Part shown: in pieces, positions 50,762-59,360 of the stretch
Layout: each line of letters starts with the position of its first letter
Position numbering within the stretch: the first letter of the stretch is position 1
Assembly: GCF_006717045.1 (NCBI RefSeq)
Contig: NZ_VFPH01000002.1
Coordinates: 744,001-808,000 of the forward strand
Source of the DNA: Pseudonocardia cypriaca
GTDB taxonomy: Bacteria > Actinomycetota > Actinomycetes > Mycobacteriales > Pseudonocardiaceae
Reading direction: 5' to 3'
Length of the DNA stretch: 64,000 bases
The notes under the pieces: model-generated
The model's input: the letters and a program-made list of their open reading frames with translations, nothing else
What the model was told of the DNA's origin: nothing
Databases searched by the model: none
Program-made: the position numbers and the translations under genes

Positions 50762-51399
50762 GACAGTCCCCATCCCTGGGCGAGCAGCGCGGCCTGCACG
50801 CGGTTCTCCGCGCCGAGCTTGACGAGCAGCGCGGACACGTACTTCTTGACGGTGGCCTCGGCCAGCCCGAGCCGCTCCCCGATCGCGGCGTTCGAGTCGC
50901 CTGCGGCGAGCCCTCGCAGCACCTGCATCTCGCGCGGCGTCAGGTCGGCGAGCCGGGACGGGCCGGGACGCGCGGACCCGGCGGCGAGCCGCGGCAGGAG
51001 CCGGGCGGTGATCCGCGGGTCGAGGACGGCCCCGCCTGCCGCCAGGTCGAGCACGGCGCGCACCAGCGTGTCCGGCTCGGCGTCCTTGAGCAGGAACCCC
51101 TGCACGCCGAGCCGCAGCGCCTCGGCGACGTAGTCGTCGAGGTCGAAGGTGGTGAGCACGGCGGCGGGCGGCGCATCAGGACGGGCGCACAGCACGCGCA
51201 GCGCCTCGAGCCCGCCCACCCGCGGCATCTGGACGTCGACCAGCACGACGTCCGGCCGGTGCGCGTCGACCGCAGCGAGCATCGCGGCGCCGTCCTCGGC
51301 CTGCCCTACCACCTCGACGGCGCCGCCGGCCTCGAGCACGGTGCGCAGTCCGGCCCGCATCAGGGGTTCGTCGTCGGCGAGCACGACTCGGACCGGCAC
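50758..51399 (-). CDS. NarL/FixJ-family response regulator
   Basis: A 213-residue response regulator. The receiver domain opens VRVVLADDEPLMRAGLRTVLEAGG with the acidic pocket, the phospho-Asp is in DVVLVDVQMPRVGG, and the Lys in GVQGFLLKDAEPD. The LuxR-type helix-turn-helix is LTPREMQVLRGLAAGDSNAAIGERLGLAEATVKKYVSALLVKLG near the C-terminus. It is co-transcribed with the histidine kinase. GTG 51399 is used because it begins the conserved first strand. Regulated genes are not evident. Confidence 0.93.
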   Translation of the reverse strand: MPVRVVLADDEPLMRAGLRTVLEAGGAVEVVGQAEDGAAMLAAVDAHRPDVVLVDVQMPRVGGLEALRVLCARPDAPPAAVLTTFDLDDYVAEALRLGVQGFLLKDAEPDTLVRAVLDLAAGGAVLDPRITARLLPRLAAGSARPGPSRLADLTPREMQVLRGLAAGDSNAAIGERLGLAEATVKKYVSALLVKLGAENRVQAALLAQGWGLS

Positions 51400-51427
51400 C
51401 CGTCCAGGGTAACCAGCTTCCCCCTGA

Positions 51428-52864
51428 TCAGCCCTTACGGCCGCGCTTCTCCCGCACGCGCACCGAGATGCGGATGGGCGATCCGGCGAACCCGAACTCC
51501 TCACGCAGCCGTCGCTCCAGGAACCGCCGGTAGCCGGCCTCCAGGAATCCGCTGCTGAACAGCACGAACGTCGGCGGTCGGGTCTGGGCCTGCGTGGCGA
51601 AGAGCACCCGCGGCTGCTTGCCGCCGCGCACCGGGGGCGGGGTCGCGGCGATCACGTCCGCGAGCCAGCCGTTGAGCCGGCCGGTCGGGATCCGCTTGTC
51701 CCAGGACGCGAGCGCGGTGCGCAGGGCGGGGGCGATCTTCGCGACGGCCCGGCCGGTGAGCGCCGAGACGTTGACCCGCTCCGCCCACGGCACGCGCACG
51801 AGGTCGCGCTCGAGCTCGCGCTTCATGGCGTGGCGGCGGTCCTCGTCGACGAGGTCCCACTTGTTGAACACCAGCACGAGCGCCCGCCCGGCCTCCTCCA
51901 CCATGGTGATCACGCGCTGGTCCTGCTCGGCGATCGGCTCGCTCGCGTCGATCAGCACGACGGCCACCTCGGCGGCCTCGATCGCGGCCCGCGTGCGGAG
52001 GCTCGCGTAGTACTCCATGCCGCTCGCGGTCTGCACGCGCTTGCGCAGACCCGCGGTGTCGACGAACCGCCAGACCTCGCCGTCGAGCTCGACGAGCGAG
52101 TCGACCGGGTCGACGGTGGTGCCCGCGACGTCGTGCACGACGGAGCGCAGCTCGCCGGAGACGCGGTTGAGCAGGCTGGACTTGCCGACGTTCGGCTTGC
52201 CGACGAGCGCGACGCGCCGCGGTCCCGTGCCGCCCGCGCCGAAGTCGTCGCGCGGAGTCTCCGGCAACGCGGCGAGAACCGCGTCCAGCAGGTCGCCGGA
52301 GCCGCGCCCGTGCAGCCCGCTGACGGGGTAGGGCTCCCCCAGCCCGAGGCGCCAGAGCGCCGCGGTGTCGGACACGAGCCGGTCGTCGTCGACCTTCGTG
52401 GCGGCGAGCAGAACGGGCCGCTCGGAGCGGCGCAGCACCCGCGCCACCGCCTCGTCGGTCGCCGTGGCACCGACGCTCGCGTCGACGACGAGCAGCACCG
52501 CGTCGGCAGTCTGCATGGCGAGCTCGGCCTGTGCGGCGACGGCCGCCTGCAGGCCGGTGGCGTCGGGTTCCCAGCCCCCGGTGTCGACGAGCGTGAACCG
52601 CCGTCCGTTCCACAGCGCGTCGTAGGCGACGCGGTCCCGGGTGACGCCGGGGATGTCCTGCACGACCGCCTCGCGGCGGCCGATGAGCCGGTTGACCAGC
52701 GTCGACTTCCCGACGTTCGGCCGCCCCACGACGGCGAGCACCGGGGCGGGCGGTGCCGCTCCGGTGTCCTCATCCGCTGGGGCGCCGGGGCTGTCGGGTG
52801 CCCCGAACTCGTCGGGGTCCAGTCCCAGCGCCGCCATGGCGGCGCGGTCGTCGGTTCCGTTCAC
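51428..52864 (-). CDS. der: Ribosome biogenesis GTPase Der (EngA)
   Basis: A 478-residue double GTPase needed for 50S ribosome assembly. First G domain: GRPNVGKSTLVNRLIG, DTGGWEP and the TKVD motif. Second G domain: GKPNVGKSSLLNRVSG, DTAGLRKR and NKWDLVDE. A KH-like domain closes the protein. The first 40 residues are an acidic actinobacterial extension. GTG 52864 overlaps the plsC stop (GTGA). The block cmk-plsC-der is conserved in many actinomycetes and marks this part as core genome. Confidence 0.97.
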   Translation of the reverse strand: MNGTDDRAAMAALGLDPDEFGAPDSPGAPADEDTGAAPPAPVLAVVGRPNVGKSTLVNRLIGRREAVVQDIPGVTRDRVAYDALWNGRRFTLVDTGGWEPDATGLQAAVAAQAELAMQTADAVLLVVDASVGATATDEAVARVLRRSERPVLLAATKVDDDRLVSDTAALWRLGLGEPYPVSGLHGRGSGDLLDAVLAALPETPRDDFGAGGTGPRRVALVGKPNVGKSSLLNRVSGELRSVVHDVAGTTVDPVDSLVELDGEVWRFVDTAGLRKRVQTASGMEYYASLRTRAAIEAAEVAVVLIDASEPIAEQDQRVITMVEEAGRALVLVFNKWDLVDEDRRHAMKRELERDLVRVPWAERVNVSALTGRAVAKIAPALRTALASWDKRIPTGRLNGWLADVIAATPPPVRGGKQPRVLFATQAQTRPPTFVLFSSGFLEAGYRRFLERRLREEFGFAGSPIRISVRVREKRGRKG

Positions 52865-53505
52865 GTCTTGCTCCGTATGTCATCAAGTTCGCGGACCATG
52901 GTGGCCAGCTCTGCCCGCACGGTCTCGGTGGCGGCCACCAGGCCGGCGCGCCCGCCACCGGCAGGGACGGTCAAGGGCTCCCCCACGACGATGTCGACGC
53001 GAGGCCGCCATCGACGACCGGAGCCGTCGGGAGGCCGGGTTCCCCGCGACACGACCGGGAGCACGGTGGCCCCGCTGGTGCGGGCCAGCCATGCCGCTCC
53101 GTGCTCCGCAGCCGCGACGTCGCCGCTGCCGCGGGTGCCCTCCGGGAACACGCCGACGAGGCCACCGCCGCGCAGCACGCCTATCGCCGCCGTCAGCGGC
53201 CGCCGGTCGGCCACGCCGCGGCGCACCGGCAACTGCCCGATCCGCCGCAGGCCCCAGCCGGCGACACCGCTGAACATCTCCTGCTTCACCCAGAACACCG
53301 CACGGCGCCCGAGTAGTCCGAAGAGCAGCGGTCCGTCGACGAACGCGCTGTGGTTGGCGACGACGACCACGGGACCGTGGGCCGGGATCCGCTCCCGGTG
53401 GTGGATGTGGACCCGGTAGAAGGGGAGGAACATCCAGGACCCCAACCAGCGGCCGAGGTCGTGCATCCACGGCCACGCGCCCGGCGGGAGGTCGGGAGAG
53501 TTCAC
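52861..53505 (-). CDS. plsC: 1-acyl-sn-glycerol-3-phosphate acyltransferase
   Basis: A 214-residue PlsC-type acyltransferase. The catalytic NHSAFVD (NH-x4-D) is near residue 51, and FPEGTRGSGD near residue 118 binds the glycerol phosphate. VHIHHRERIPAHGPVVVVANH is the usual approach to block I. It transfers an acyl chain to lysophosphatidate at the membrane in phospholipid synthesis. Its GTG start overlaps the cmk stop and its stop overlaps the der start, each by four bases. Confidence 0.92.
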   Translation of the reverse strand: MNSPDLPPGAWPWMHDLGRWLGSWMFLPFYRVHIHHRERIPAHGPVVVVANHSAFVDGPLLFGLLGRRAVFWVKQEMFSGVAGWGLRRIGQLPVRRGVADRRPLTAAIGVLRGGGLVGVFPEGTRGSGDVAAAEHGAAWLARTSGATVLPVVSRGTRPPDGSGRRWRPRVDIVVGEPLTVPAGGGRAGLVAATETVRAELATMVRELDDIRSKT

Positions 53506-54206
53506 GCGACCATCCCGCGGTCCTTCACCAGCCGCAGCAGCTCTGTGAGCACGTCCTCGACGGACAGCTCGTCGGTGTCGAGCACGAGCGCGTCCGGGGC
53601 GGCGTGCAGCGGGGAGGTCTTGCGGGTGGAGTCGAGCTGGTCGCGGCGGCGGACGTCGGCGAGCACCGCGTCGTGGTCGGCGAGCCGGCCGGCCTTGCGG
53701 TCCTGCGCCTCCCGGCGCGCGGCCCTGATGTCCTCGGACGCGGTGAGGTAGACCTTGAGCGGCGCGTCCGGGACCACGACGCTCCCGATGTCGCGGCCCT
53801 CGACGACGATGCCGCCGCAGCCCCCGAGCGCGTCGTCGATCAGGGCGCGCTGGCGTTCCACGAGTGCGGCCCGGACCCCGCGGATCGCGGACACCGCGCT
53901 GACCGCCGCCGTGACGGCGGCGCCGCGGATCTCGGACTCCACGTCCTCGCCGGAGAGGCGGATCGCCGGGGCCGCCGGGTCGGTGACCGACTCCAGGTCG
54001 GCAACGGCGGCCACCGCGACCTTCTCGGTGTCCGACTCGGTGCCGTCGAGCCCGGACCGCAGCACGGCGAGCGTGAGCGCGCGGTACATCGCCCCGGTGT
54101 CGAGGTAGGCGGCACCGCAGGCGAGAGCCAGCCGTCGCGAGACGGTGGACTTCCCCGTCCCGGACGGTCCGTCCATCGCCACGACCCCGTGCAGCCGCCC
54201 GGTCAC
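53502..54206 (-). CDS. cmk: Cytidylate kinase
   Basis: A 234-residue (d)CMP kinase. The P-loop is AMDGPSGTGKSTVSRRLA at residues 10-27, YLDTGAMYRALTLAV follows, and GGCGGIVVEGRDIGSVVVPDAPLKVYLTAS and RREAQDRKAGRLADHDAVLADVRRRDQLDSTRKTSPL are the CMP-binding and lid regions. It makes CDP/dCDP for nucleic acid and lipid synthesis. GTG 54206 is chosen because it begins just before the family N-terminus; a much longer frame upstream is not family-like. Confidence 0.95.
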   Translation of the reverse strand: MTGRLHGVVAMDGPSGTGKSTVSRRLALACGAAYLDTGAMYRALTLAVLRSGLDGTESDTEKVAVAAVADLESVTDPAAPAIRLSGEDVESEIRGAAVTAAVSAVSAIRGVRAALVERQRALIDDALGGCGGIVVEGRDIGSVVVPDAPLKVYLTASEDIRAARREAQDRKAGRLADHDAVLADVRRRDQLDSTRKTSPLHAAPDALVLDTDELSVEDVLTELLRLVKDRGMVA

Positions 54207-54328
54207 CGCATGCCCCCTGGTTCTCGGGCCCTGGTGGCCCGTCCTGCCGCGCGCCTCCGCGGGCCGCCGACCATCATGCCTTGTCGCACGTGGCGGCCCG
54301 GCGCCCGGGCGGTTCCCTTGCGCGGTTC

Positions 54329-54691
54329 CTACTGGGGCAGGTCGGTGCGCAGGGCGGCGGCGCCGCGCAGGTAGACGTGGCGCAGCTCGGACCTCGCCAG
54401 CGGGGTGTCGACGTGGGCGAGCAGCCGCAGGGTGCGGGGCAGCGCGCCCGGAACGGCGATCTCCGACGCGCACAGCAGCGGCACGTCGGTGAGGCCGAGC
54501 AGCCGGGCGGCGTACGCGGGGAACTCGGCGGTGAGGTCCGTGGTGGCCGTGAAGACGATGGAGATGATGTCGTCGGCCGTGAGGTCGTTGCGCTCCAGCA
54601 CGGCGGTGACGAGCTCGGCGGAGCCCTTTAGGATCTCCTCGCGGGTGTCGCCGTCGACCTGGATGGCGCCGCGGATCGCGCGAACCGGCAC
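54329..54691 (-). CDS. aroH: Chorismate mutase, AroH class
   Basis: A 120-residue monofunctional chorismate mutase of the trimeric Bacillus-type AroH fold. VRAIRGAIQVDGDTREEILKGSAELVTAVLERN is the conserved opening, with the active-site Arg, and DIISIVFTATTDLTAEFPAYAAR and VPLLCASEIAVPGALPRTLRLLAHV continue the pattern; the C-terminal LRHVYLRGAAALR holds further active-site residues. It makes prephenate for Phe and Tyr. GTG 54691 overlaps the rluB stop by one base (TAGTG). Confidence 0.93.
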   Translation of the reverse strand: MPVRAIRGAIQVDGDTREEILKGSAELVTAVLERNDLTADDIISIVFTATTDLTAEFPAYAARLLGLTDVPLLCASEIAVPGALPRTLRLLAHVDTPLARSELRHVYLRGAAALRTDLPQ

Positions 54692-55476
54692 TACATCCCC
54701 ACGGAGCGGTAGAGCGAGCCGACCTCCGCGCGGGTGAGCGGCCGGAAGCGACCGGGCCGCTGGTCGCCCAGCCGGACGTCGCCGATCGCGGTGCGCACGA
54801 GTCGCTGCACCGGGTGCCCGACCTCGTCGAGGAGCCTGCGCACCACGTGCTTGCGGCCCTCGTGGATCACCAGCTCCACCAGCGACCGCCCGGGCGTGGA
54901 GTCGACCAGCTTGAACGAGTGCACCCCCACCGGGCCGTCGTCCAGCTCCACGCCGTCCCGCAGCCGCTTGCCGAGGTCGCGCGGCACCTGGCCGATCACC
55001 TCGGCGAGGTAGGTCTTCTCGATCTCGTAGGAGGGGTGCATGAGCCGGTGGCCGAGCTCGCCGTCGTTGGTGAGCAGCAACAGGCCCTCGGTGTCGGCGT
55101 CGAGGCGTCCGACGTGGAACAGCCGCGCCCGGGGTGATCCGGTGAAGTGCTCGTCGACGATGCCGCGCTCCACGACGAGGTCGCCGACGCAGGGGCGCCC
55201 CCGGTCGTCGTGCATCGTGGAGAGGATGCCGCGTGGCTTGTTCAGGGCGAGGTGCACGAGATCGTCCTGGAGGACGATCCGGGAGCCGTCGACGTGCACG
55301 ACGGCCGTCTCGGGGTCGATGCGGCGGCCCATCTCGCGCACGACCTTGCCGTCGACGCTCACGCGGCCGGCCGCGATCAGCTCCTCGGCGGCACGCCGGG
55401 ACGCAACGCCGGCCTGGGCCAGCACCTTCTGCAGGCGGACGCCATCGGTTCGCGCGCCTGTGGTCATGTCATTCAT
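54691..55476 (-). CDS. rluB: 23S rRNA pseudouridine synthase (RsuA/RluB family)
   Basis: A 261-residue pseudouridine synthase. The N-terminal S4 RNA-binding domain is VRLQKVLAQAGVASRRAAEELIAAGRVSVDGK; the catalytic Asp is in HVGRLDADTEGLLLLTNDG; and VHEGRKHVVRRLLDEVGHPVQRLVRTAIG-like sequence near residue 220 is the family's C-terminal motif. Gene order parA-scpA-scpB-rluB is widely conserved and supports the call. ATG 55476 is taken; ATG 55467 is also possible. Confidence 0.93.
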   Translation of the reverse strand: MNDMTTGARTDGVRLQKVLAQAGVASRRAAEELIAAGRVSVDGKVVREMGRRIDPETAVVHVDGSRIVLQDDLVHLALNKPRGILSTMHDDRGRPCVGDLVVERGIVDEHFTGSPRARLFHVGRLDADTEGLLLLTNDGELGHRLMHPSYEIEKTYLAEVIGQVPRDLGKRLRDGVELDDGPVGVHSFKLVDSTPGRSLVELVIHEGRKHVVRRLLDEVGHPVQRLVRTAIGDVRLGDQRPGRFRPLTRAEVGSLYRSVGM

Positions 55477-55486
55477 TCCGGAGATC

Positions 55487-56137
55487 TCACAGTTCGTCGA
55501 TCGCATCGACGTCGGGAAGCAGGGGGGCGAGCGGGGGCAGCTCCTCGAGGGACGAGAGCCCCAGCCGCTCGAGGAACAGCTCGGTGGTGCGGAACAGCGT
55601 GCCCTGGGTGGCGGGATCGACGCCCGCCTCCTGCACGAGACCGCGGGTGAGCAGGGTGCGCAGCACGCCGTCGCAGTTGACGCCGCGGACCGCGGCCACC
55701 CGGGCCCGGGTGACCGGCTGCCGGTAGGCCACCACGGCCAGGGTCTCCATGGCGGCGCGGGTGAGCCTGGCCCGCTGGCCGTCGAGCAGGAGGCGCTCGA
55801 CGTACCGGGCGTGGACGTCGCGGGTGTAGAAGCGCCAGCCGCCACCCGCGTGCCGCAGATCGATCCCCCGCTGCTGTGCCGCGTACAGCGCGGACAGGCG
55901 CAGGAGCGCCTCCCGCACCCGCGCCACGGGCTGGTCGAGGGCCTGCGCGAGCGTCTCCTCGTCGGTGGGCGCGTCGACCACCAGCAGCAACGCCTCCAGC
56001 GCTGCGTCGAGGGCGGCGTCGTCGGCGAGCTCGTCGGAGCCGGGCTCGTCGACGGCGAGCCCTGGGCCGAGCTCCTCGGGCGCGACGGGGACGAGGTCGA
56101 GTACGGCGGCGGCGAGGTCGGACGGGGTGTCAGTCAT
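55487..56137 (-). CDS. scpB: Chromosome segregation and condensation protein ScpB
   Basis: A 216-residue ScpB, the winged-helix partner of the kleisin ScpA in the SMC condensin complex. Typical stretches are ALEALLLVVDAPTDEETLAQAL near residue 45, WRFYTRDVHARYVERLL, and LTRAAMETLAVVAYRQPVTRARVAAVRGVNCDGVLRTLL. It overlaps scpA by 8 bases, so the two are co-translated. An acidic N-terminal tail of about 40 residues is an actinobacterial feature. Confidence 0.95.
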   Translation of the reverse strand: MTDTPSDLAAAVLDLVPVAPEELGPGLAVDEPGSDELADDAALDAALEALLLVVDAPTDEETLAQALDQPVARVREALLRLSALYAAQQRGIDLRHAGGGWRFYTRDVHARYVERLLLDGQRARLTRAAMETLAVVAYRQPVTRARVAAVRGVNCDGVLRTLLTRGLVQEAGVDPATQGTLFRTTELFLERLGLSSLEELPPLAPLLPDVDAIDEL

Positions 56138-56945
56138 CGGTGCTGGGAGCCTGCTCGGGCTGTTCGTGAGCGGATGGTGTCCAGCGTACTGTCAGCTCTC
56201 CGAACGGTTCCGGCTGCTGCAGCTCCACCGAGCGGTCCCGGTACAGCTCGAGCACCGCGAGGAACCGGGCCACCACCTCGAGGGGGTTCGCGCAGTCGGC
56301 GGTGAGGTCGGCGAACGTGGCCGCGCCCAGCTCGGCGAGCCGCTCGCGCAGGATCGCGGCGTGCTCGGCCACCGACACCGGCACGCCGTGCAGGTGGTCG
56401 ATCCCGACCGTCGGCGGTGGCTTCGGCCGGAACACCGACGCGGCGAGCGCGGCGAACGCCTCCGGGTCGACGCCGAGCAGCACCTCCGGCAGCAGCGCCG
56501 AGAACCTCTCCTCCAGCGCGACCGAGCGCGGGAACCGCCGCTGCGCCCCGGCCTCCAGCTCGACGAAGAGCCCGGCCACCTGCTTGTAGGCGCGGTACTG
56601 CAGCAGGCGGGCGAAGAGCAGGTCGCGGGCCTCCAGCAGCGCGAGGTCCTCGGCGTCCTCCACCTCGGCGTTCGGCAGCAGCCGGGCGGCCTTCAGGTCC
56701 AGCAGCGTGGCCGCGATCACCAGGAACTCGGTGGTCTCGTCCAGGTCGGCGTCGTCGCCCAGCGCGGCGAGGTGCGCGATGAAGTCGTCGGTGACGGTGT
56801 GCAGCGCCATCTCGGTGATGTCGAGCTCGTGCTTGCCGATGAGCTGCAGCAGCAGGTCGAACGGACCCTCGAAGTTGTGCAGCCGCACCTGGAAGCGCGG
56901 GCGCGCCGGTGCGACCACCGGCACGTCGTCGTCGACGACCGTCAC
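56130..56945 (-). CDS. scpA: Segregation and condensation protein ScpA (kleisin)
   Basis: A 271-residue ScpA, which bridges the SMC heads. FQVRLHNFEGPFDLLLQLIGKHELDITEMALHTVTDDFI is the conserved N-terminal kleisin region and DETTEFLVIAATLLDLKAARLLP follows. The frame is open as far as a GTG at 57041, which would add 32 Arg-rich residues and overlap parA by 20 bases; GTG 56945 gives a usual length and is preferred, but the longer start is not excluded. Confidence 0.93.
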   Translation of the reverse strand: MTVVDDDVPVVAPARPRFQVRLHNFEGPFDLLLQLIGKHELDITEMALHTVTDDFIAHLAALGDDADLDETTEFLVIAATLLDLKAARLLPNAEVEDAEDLALLEARDLLFARLLQYRAYKQVAGLFVELEAGAQRRFPRSVALEERFSALLPEVLLGVDPEAFAALAASVFRPKPPPTVGIDHLHGVPVSVAEHAAILRERLAELGAATFADLTADCANPLEVVARFLAVLELYRDRSVELQQPEPFGELTVRWTPSAHEQPEQAPSTDD

Positions 56946-57021
56946 CCGCCCGGACCTCGCTGTGCTCGGAACGGCGATCGACCGGGGCCGCGGTACGCGC
57001 CGGGCTCGCTCACGGGCTCGC

Positions 57022-57954
57022 TCACCGCGCGAGCACCTCACGGGCCAGCAGCCGGTACGACTGCGCGCCGTTCGACGCGGGTGCCCACGTGGTGATCGGC
57101 TCCCCGGCGACGGTGGTCTCGGGGAAGCGCACGGTCCGGTTGATCACGGCCTCGAACACGAGGTCGCCGAACGCCTCGATCACCCGCTGGCGCACCTCCT
57201 TGGTGTGCAGCGTGCGCGGGTCGAACATCGTGGCGAGGATGCCGAGGATCTTCAGGTCCGGGTTGAGGCGCTGCTGGACCTTGTCGATGGTGTCCATCAG
57301 CAGCGCGACCCCGCGCAGGGAGAAGAACTCGCAGGCCAGCGGGATGAGGATGGCTTCGGCGCAGGCGAGCGCGTTTATCGTGAGCAGGCCGAGCGAAGGC
57401 TGGCAGTCGATGAGGATGACGTCGTAGCGGTCGAGCACCGGCTTGATCGCCCGCCCGAGCGCCTGCTCCCGGCCGACCTCGGTGACGAGCTGCACCTCCG
57501 CCGCGGACAGGTCGATGTTGCTGGGCAGCAGGTCCATGCCCTCGACGTTCGTGGGCCGGATGATGTCGTCGATCTCGGCTCCCCGCTCCATGAGCAGGTT
57601 GTAGATCGTGGTCTCCAGCTCGTGCGCCTGCACGCCGAGGCCGACGGACAGCGCACCCTGCGGGTCGAAGTCGACGAGCAGCACCTTGCGCCCGTACTCC
57701 GCGAGCGCCGCCCCGAGGTTTATGGTCGACGTCGTCTTGCCGACGCCGCCCTTCTGGTTCGCGACCGCGATGACCCGGGCCGGGCCGTGCTCGGTCAGCG
57801 GAGCAGGTTCCGGCACCTTCAAGTGCTGTCTCCCCGCGGAGTCGGCGGCGGCGGCGTCCAGCTCGCCACCCTCGTAGTCGCCATACTGTTCGTCGCCGTT
57901 CGTCTCGTGGTCGAGCGGCTCCGGGCGGGGGGTGAAGGGCCGCGGCGTGTTCAT
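57022..57954 (-). CDS. parA: ParA/Soj-family chromosome partition ATPase
   Basis: A 310-residue deviant Walker A ATPase. VIAVANQKGGVGKTTSTINLGAALAEYG holds the KGGVGKTT motif, VLLVDFDPQGALSVGLG the Walker A' Asp, and YDVILIDCQPSLGLLTINAL the Walker B. The N-terminal 55 residues are an acidic extension. No parB or parS-like site is seen nearby, and the gene leads the scpA-scpB operon, so this is the segregation ParA homologue commonly found there rather than the origin-proximal parA. Confidence 0.92.
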   Translation of the reverse strand: MNTPRPFTPRPEPLDHETNGDEQYGDYEGGELDAAAADSAGRQHLKVPEPAPLTEHGPARVIAVANQKGGVGKTTSTINLGAALAEYGRKVLLVDFDPQGALSVGLGVQAHELETTIYNLLMERGAEIDDIIRPTNVEGMDLLPSNIDLSAAEVQLVTEVGREQALGRAIKPVLDRYDVILIDCQPSLGLLTINALACAEAILIPLACEFFSLRGVALLMDTIDKVQQRLNPDLKILGILATMFDPRTLHTKEVRQRVIEAFGDLVFEAVINRTVRFPETTVAGEPITTWAPASNGAQSYRLLAREVLAR

Positions 57955-58149
57955 GCGGTCTCCGGTCTCTGGCGGGCGGCCCAGTAGGGGCCGATTCGCG
58001 CAGCGTAAGAGTCCGGGTGGACGACCGCCAACGCACCCCGCCGCGTGTCGGCCGACCTGTCGGCCGGATGTGGCCGACGCAGCCGGAACGTTACCGCCCG
58101 ATGGCCGGGAGGTTCGGGTGCCCTCCGTCCGTGGGCGTGTCGCGGGCGG

Positions 58150-58902
58150 CTAGGCCACCACCTGGACGCCTGCCGCCAGCAGTTCGCGCATCGCCGGAAC
58201 GTCCGGGTCCGCGTCCGTGACCAGGCCCGTGACGTCGTCGAGCGGCAGCACGGCGAACCGCGACGCCGCCCCGACCTTCTCCGCGCTCGCGAGCACGTAG
58301 GTGTCGGCGGCGCGGCGGGAGAGGGCCCGCTTCATGGCGGCCTCGTCGGCGTCGCCGGTGGTGAGGCCGGCCTGGTGGTGCACGCCGGTGACGCCGAGCA
58401 GGAACACGTCGGCCGTGACGGACTGCGCCGCCTCGACCGCGGCCGCGCCGCACGTCACGAGCGAATGCTTGAACAAGCGCCCGCCGAGCAGGAACACCTC
58501 GACGTCGCGGTGGTCGACCAGCGCAGCCGCCACGGTCGGGCTGTGCGTGACGACGGTGGCGGCGAGGTCGAGCGGGAGCGCCCTCACGACGGCCAGCGCG
58601 GTGGTGCCCCCGTCGATGATCGCCGTGCTCCCCGGTGCGACGAGCCGGGCGGCCACGGCGGCGACCCGTTCCTTGCTCGCCGGTTCCACGCGTTCGCGCC
58701 CGGCGTGGTCGGCGATGGCAGGCGAGACCGGGAGCGCTCCGCCGTAGACGCGCTGGCAGAGCCCGGCGGCGGCGAGCTCGCGCAGGTCGCGCCGCACGCT
58801 GTCCTCCGAGACGCCGAGCTCCGCTGCGAGGTCCTTCGCGACCAGGCGCCCGTCGACGCGGAGGCGTTCGAGGAGGAGGTCCCGGCGCTGGGCGGCGAGC
58901 AT
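58150..58902 (-). CDS. DeoR-family transcription regulator
   Basis: A 250-residue DeoR-type sugar-metabolism regulator. The N-terminal helix-turn-helix is LLLERLRVDGRLVAKDLAAELGVSEDSVRRDLRELAAAGLCQRVYGGA. The C-terminal DeoRC sensor domain has STAIIDGGTTALAVVRAL and DVEVFLLGGRLFKHSLVTCGAAAVEAA, then FLLGVTGVHHQAGLTT. Effectors are usually phosphosugars. ATG 58902 is chosen because GGGAG precedes it. Divergent from a small gene at 58953, whose promoter it may control. No sugar operon is seen nearby. Confidence 0.92.
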   Translation of the reverse strand: MLAAQRRDLLLERLRVDGRLVAKDLAAELGVSEDSVRRDLRELAAAGLCQRVYGGALPVSPAIADHAGRERVEPASKERVAAVAARLVAPGSTAIIDGGTTALAVVRALPLDLAATVVTHSPTVAAALVDHRDVEVFLLGGRLFKHSLVTCGAAAVEAAQSVTADVFLLGVTGVHHQAGLTTGDADEAAMKRALSRRAADTYVLASAEKVGAASRFAVLPLDDVTGLVTDADPDVPAMRELLAAGVQVVA

Positions 58903-58952
58903 GCACGTTCTCCCTTGTTCTTTCCGACTTCTGCACATTACTCTGCCGAGTC

Positions 58953-59321
58953 GTGTCGACTCCACTGATGGTCCTGATCGCCGGCCCCTACCGGTCCGGC
59001 ACCGGCGACGACCCCGAACTCATGGCCGCCAACCTCGGCCGGCTGGAGGAGGCGGCGTGGCCGCTGTTCCGGGCCGGGCACGTACCGATGATCGGCGAAT
59101 GGGTCGCGCTCCCCGTGCTGCGCAGCGCGGGCGCGACCGGCGTCACCGACCCCCTGGCCGAGCAGGTCATGTACCCGACGGCCGAGCGGCTGCTGCAGCA
59201 CTGCGACGGCGTCCTGCGGCTCCCCGGCGAGTCGAAGGGTGCCGACCAGGACGTCACGATCGCCCGCGAGCGCGAGATCCCGGTCTGGCACCGGCTGGAG
59301 GACGTGCCCGGCTGCGGGTGA
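58953..59321 (+). CDS. DUF4406/nucleoside 2-deoxyribosyltransferase-like protein
   Basis: A 122-residue protein resembling DUF4406 and nucleoside deoxyribosyltransferases. MVLIAGPYRSGTGDDPELMAANLGRLEEAAWPLFRAGHVPMIGEW is the usual opening, with the GPY loop, and CDGVLRLPGESKGADQDVTIAREREIPV carries the conserved S-G-D stretch. It may bind a nucleotide or nucleoside. GTG 58953 is used, though ATG 58968 is close. Sits divergent from the DeoR regulator. Confidence 0.82.
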   Translation: MSTPLMVLIAGPYRSGTGDDPELMAANLGRLEEAAWPLFRAGHVPMIGEWVALPVLRSAGATGVTDPLAEQVMYPTAERLLQHCDGVLRLPGESKGADQDVTIAREREIPVWHRLEDVPGCG

Positions 59322-59360
59322 CCCCGCGAGTCGCGGTTCGAGTGCGCGCGAGTTGCGGTC

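Noticed and set aside
57955..58149. Repeated GTCGGCCGA-like pieces upstream of parA as a parS cluster
   Set aside because: The pieces are GC-rich and irregular, and do not match the parS consensus; chance is likely at this GC content.
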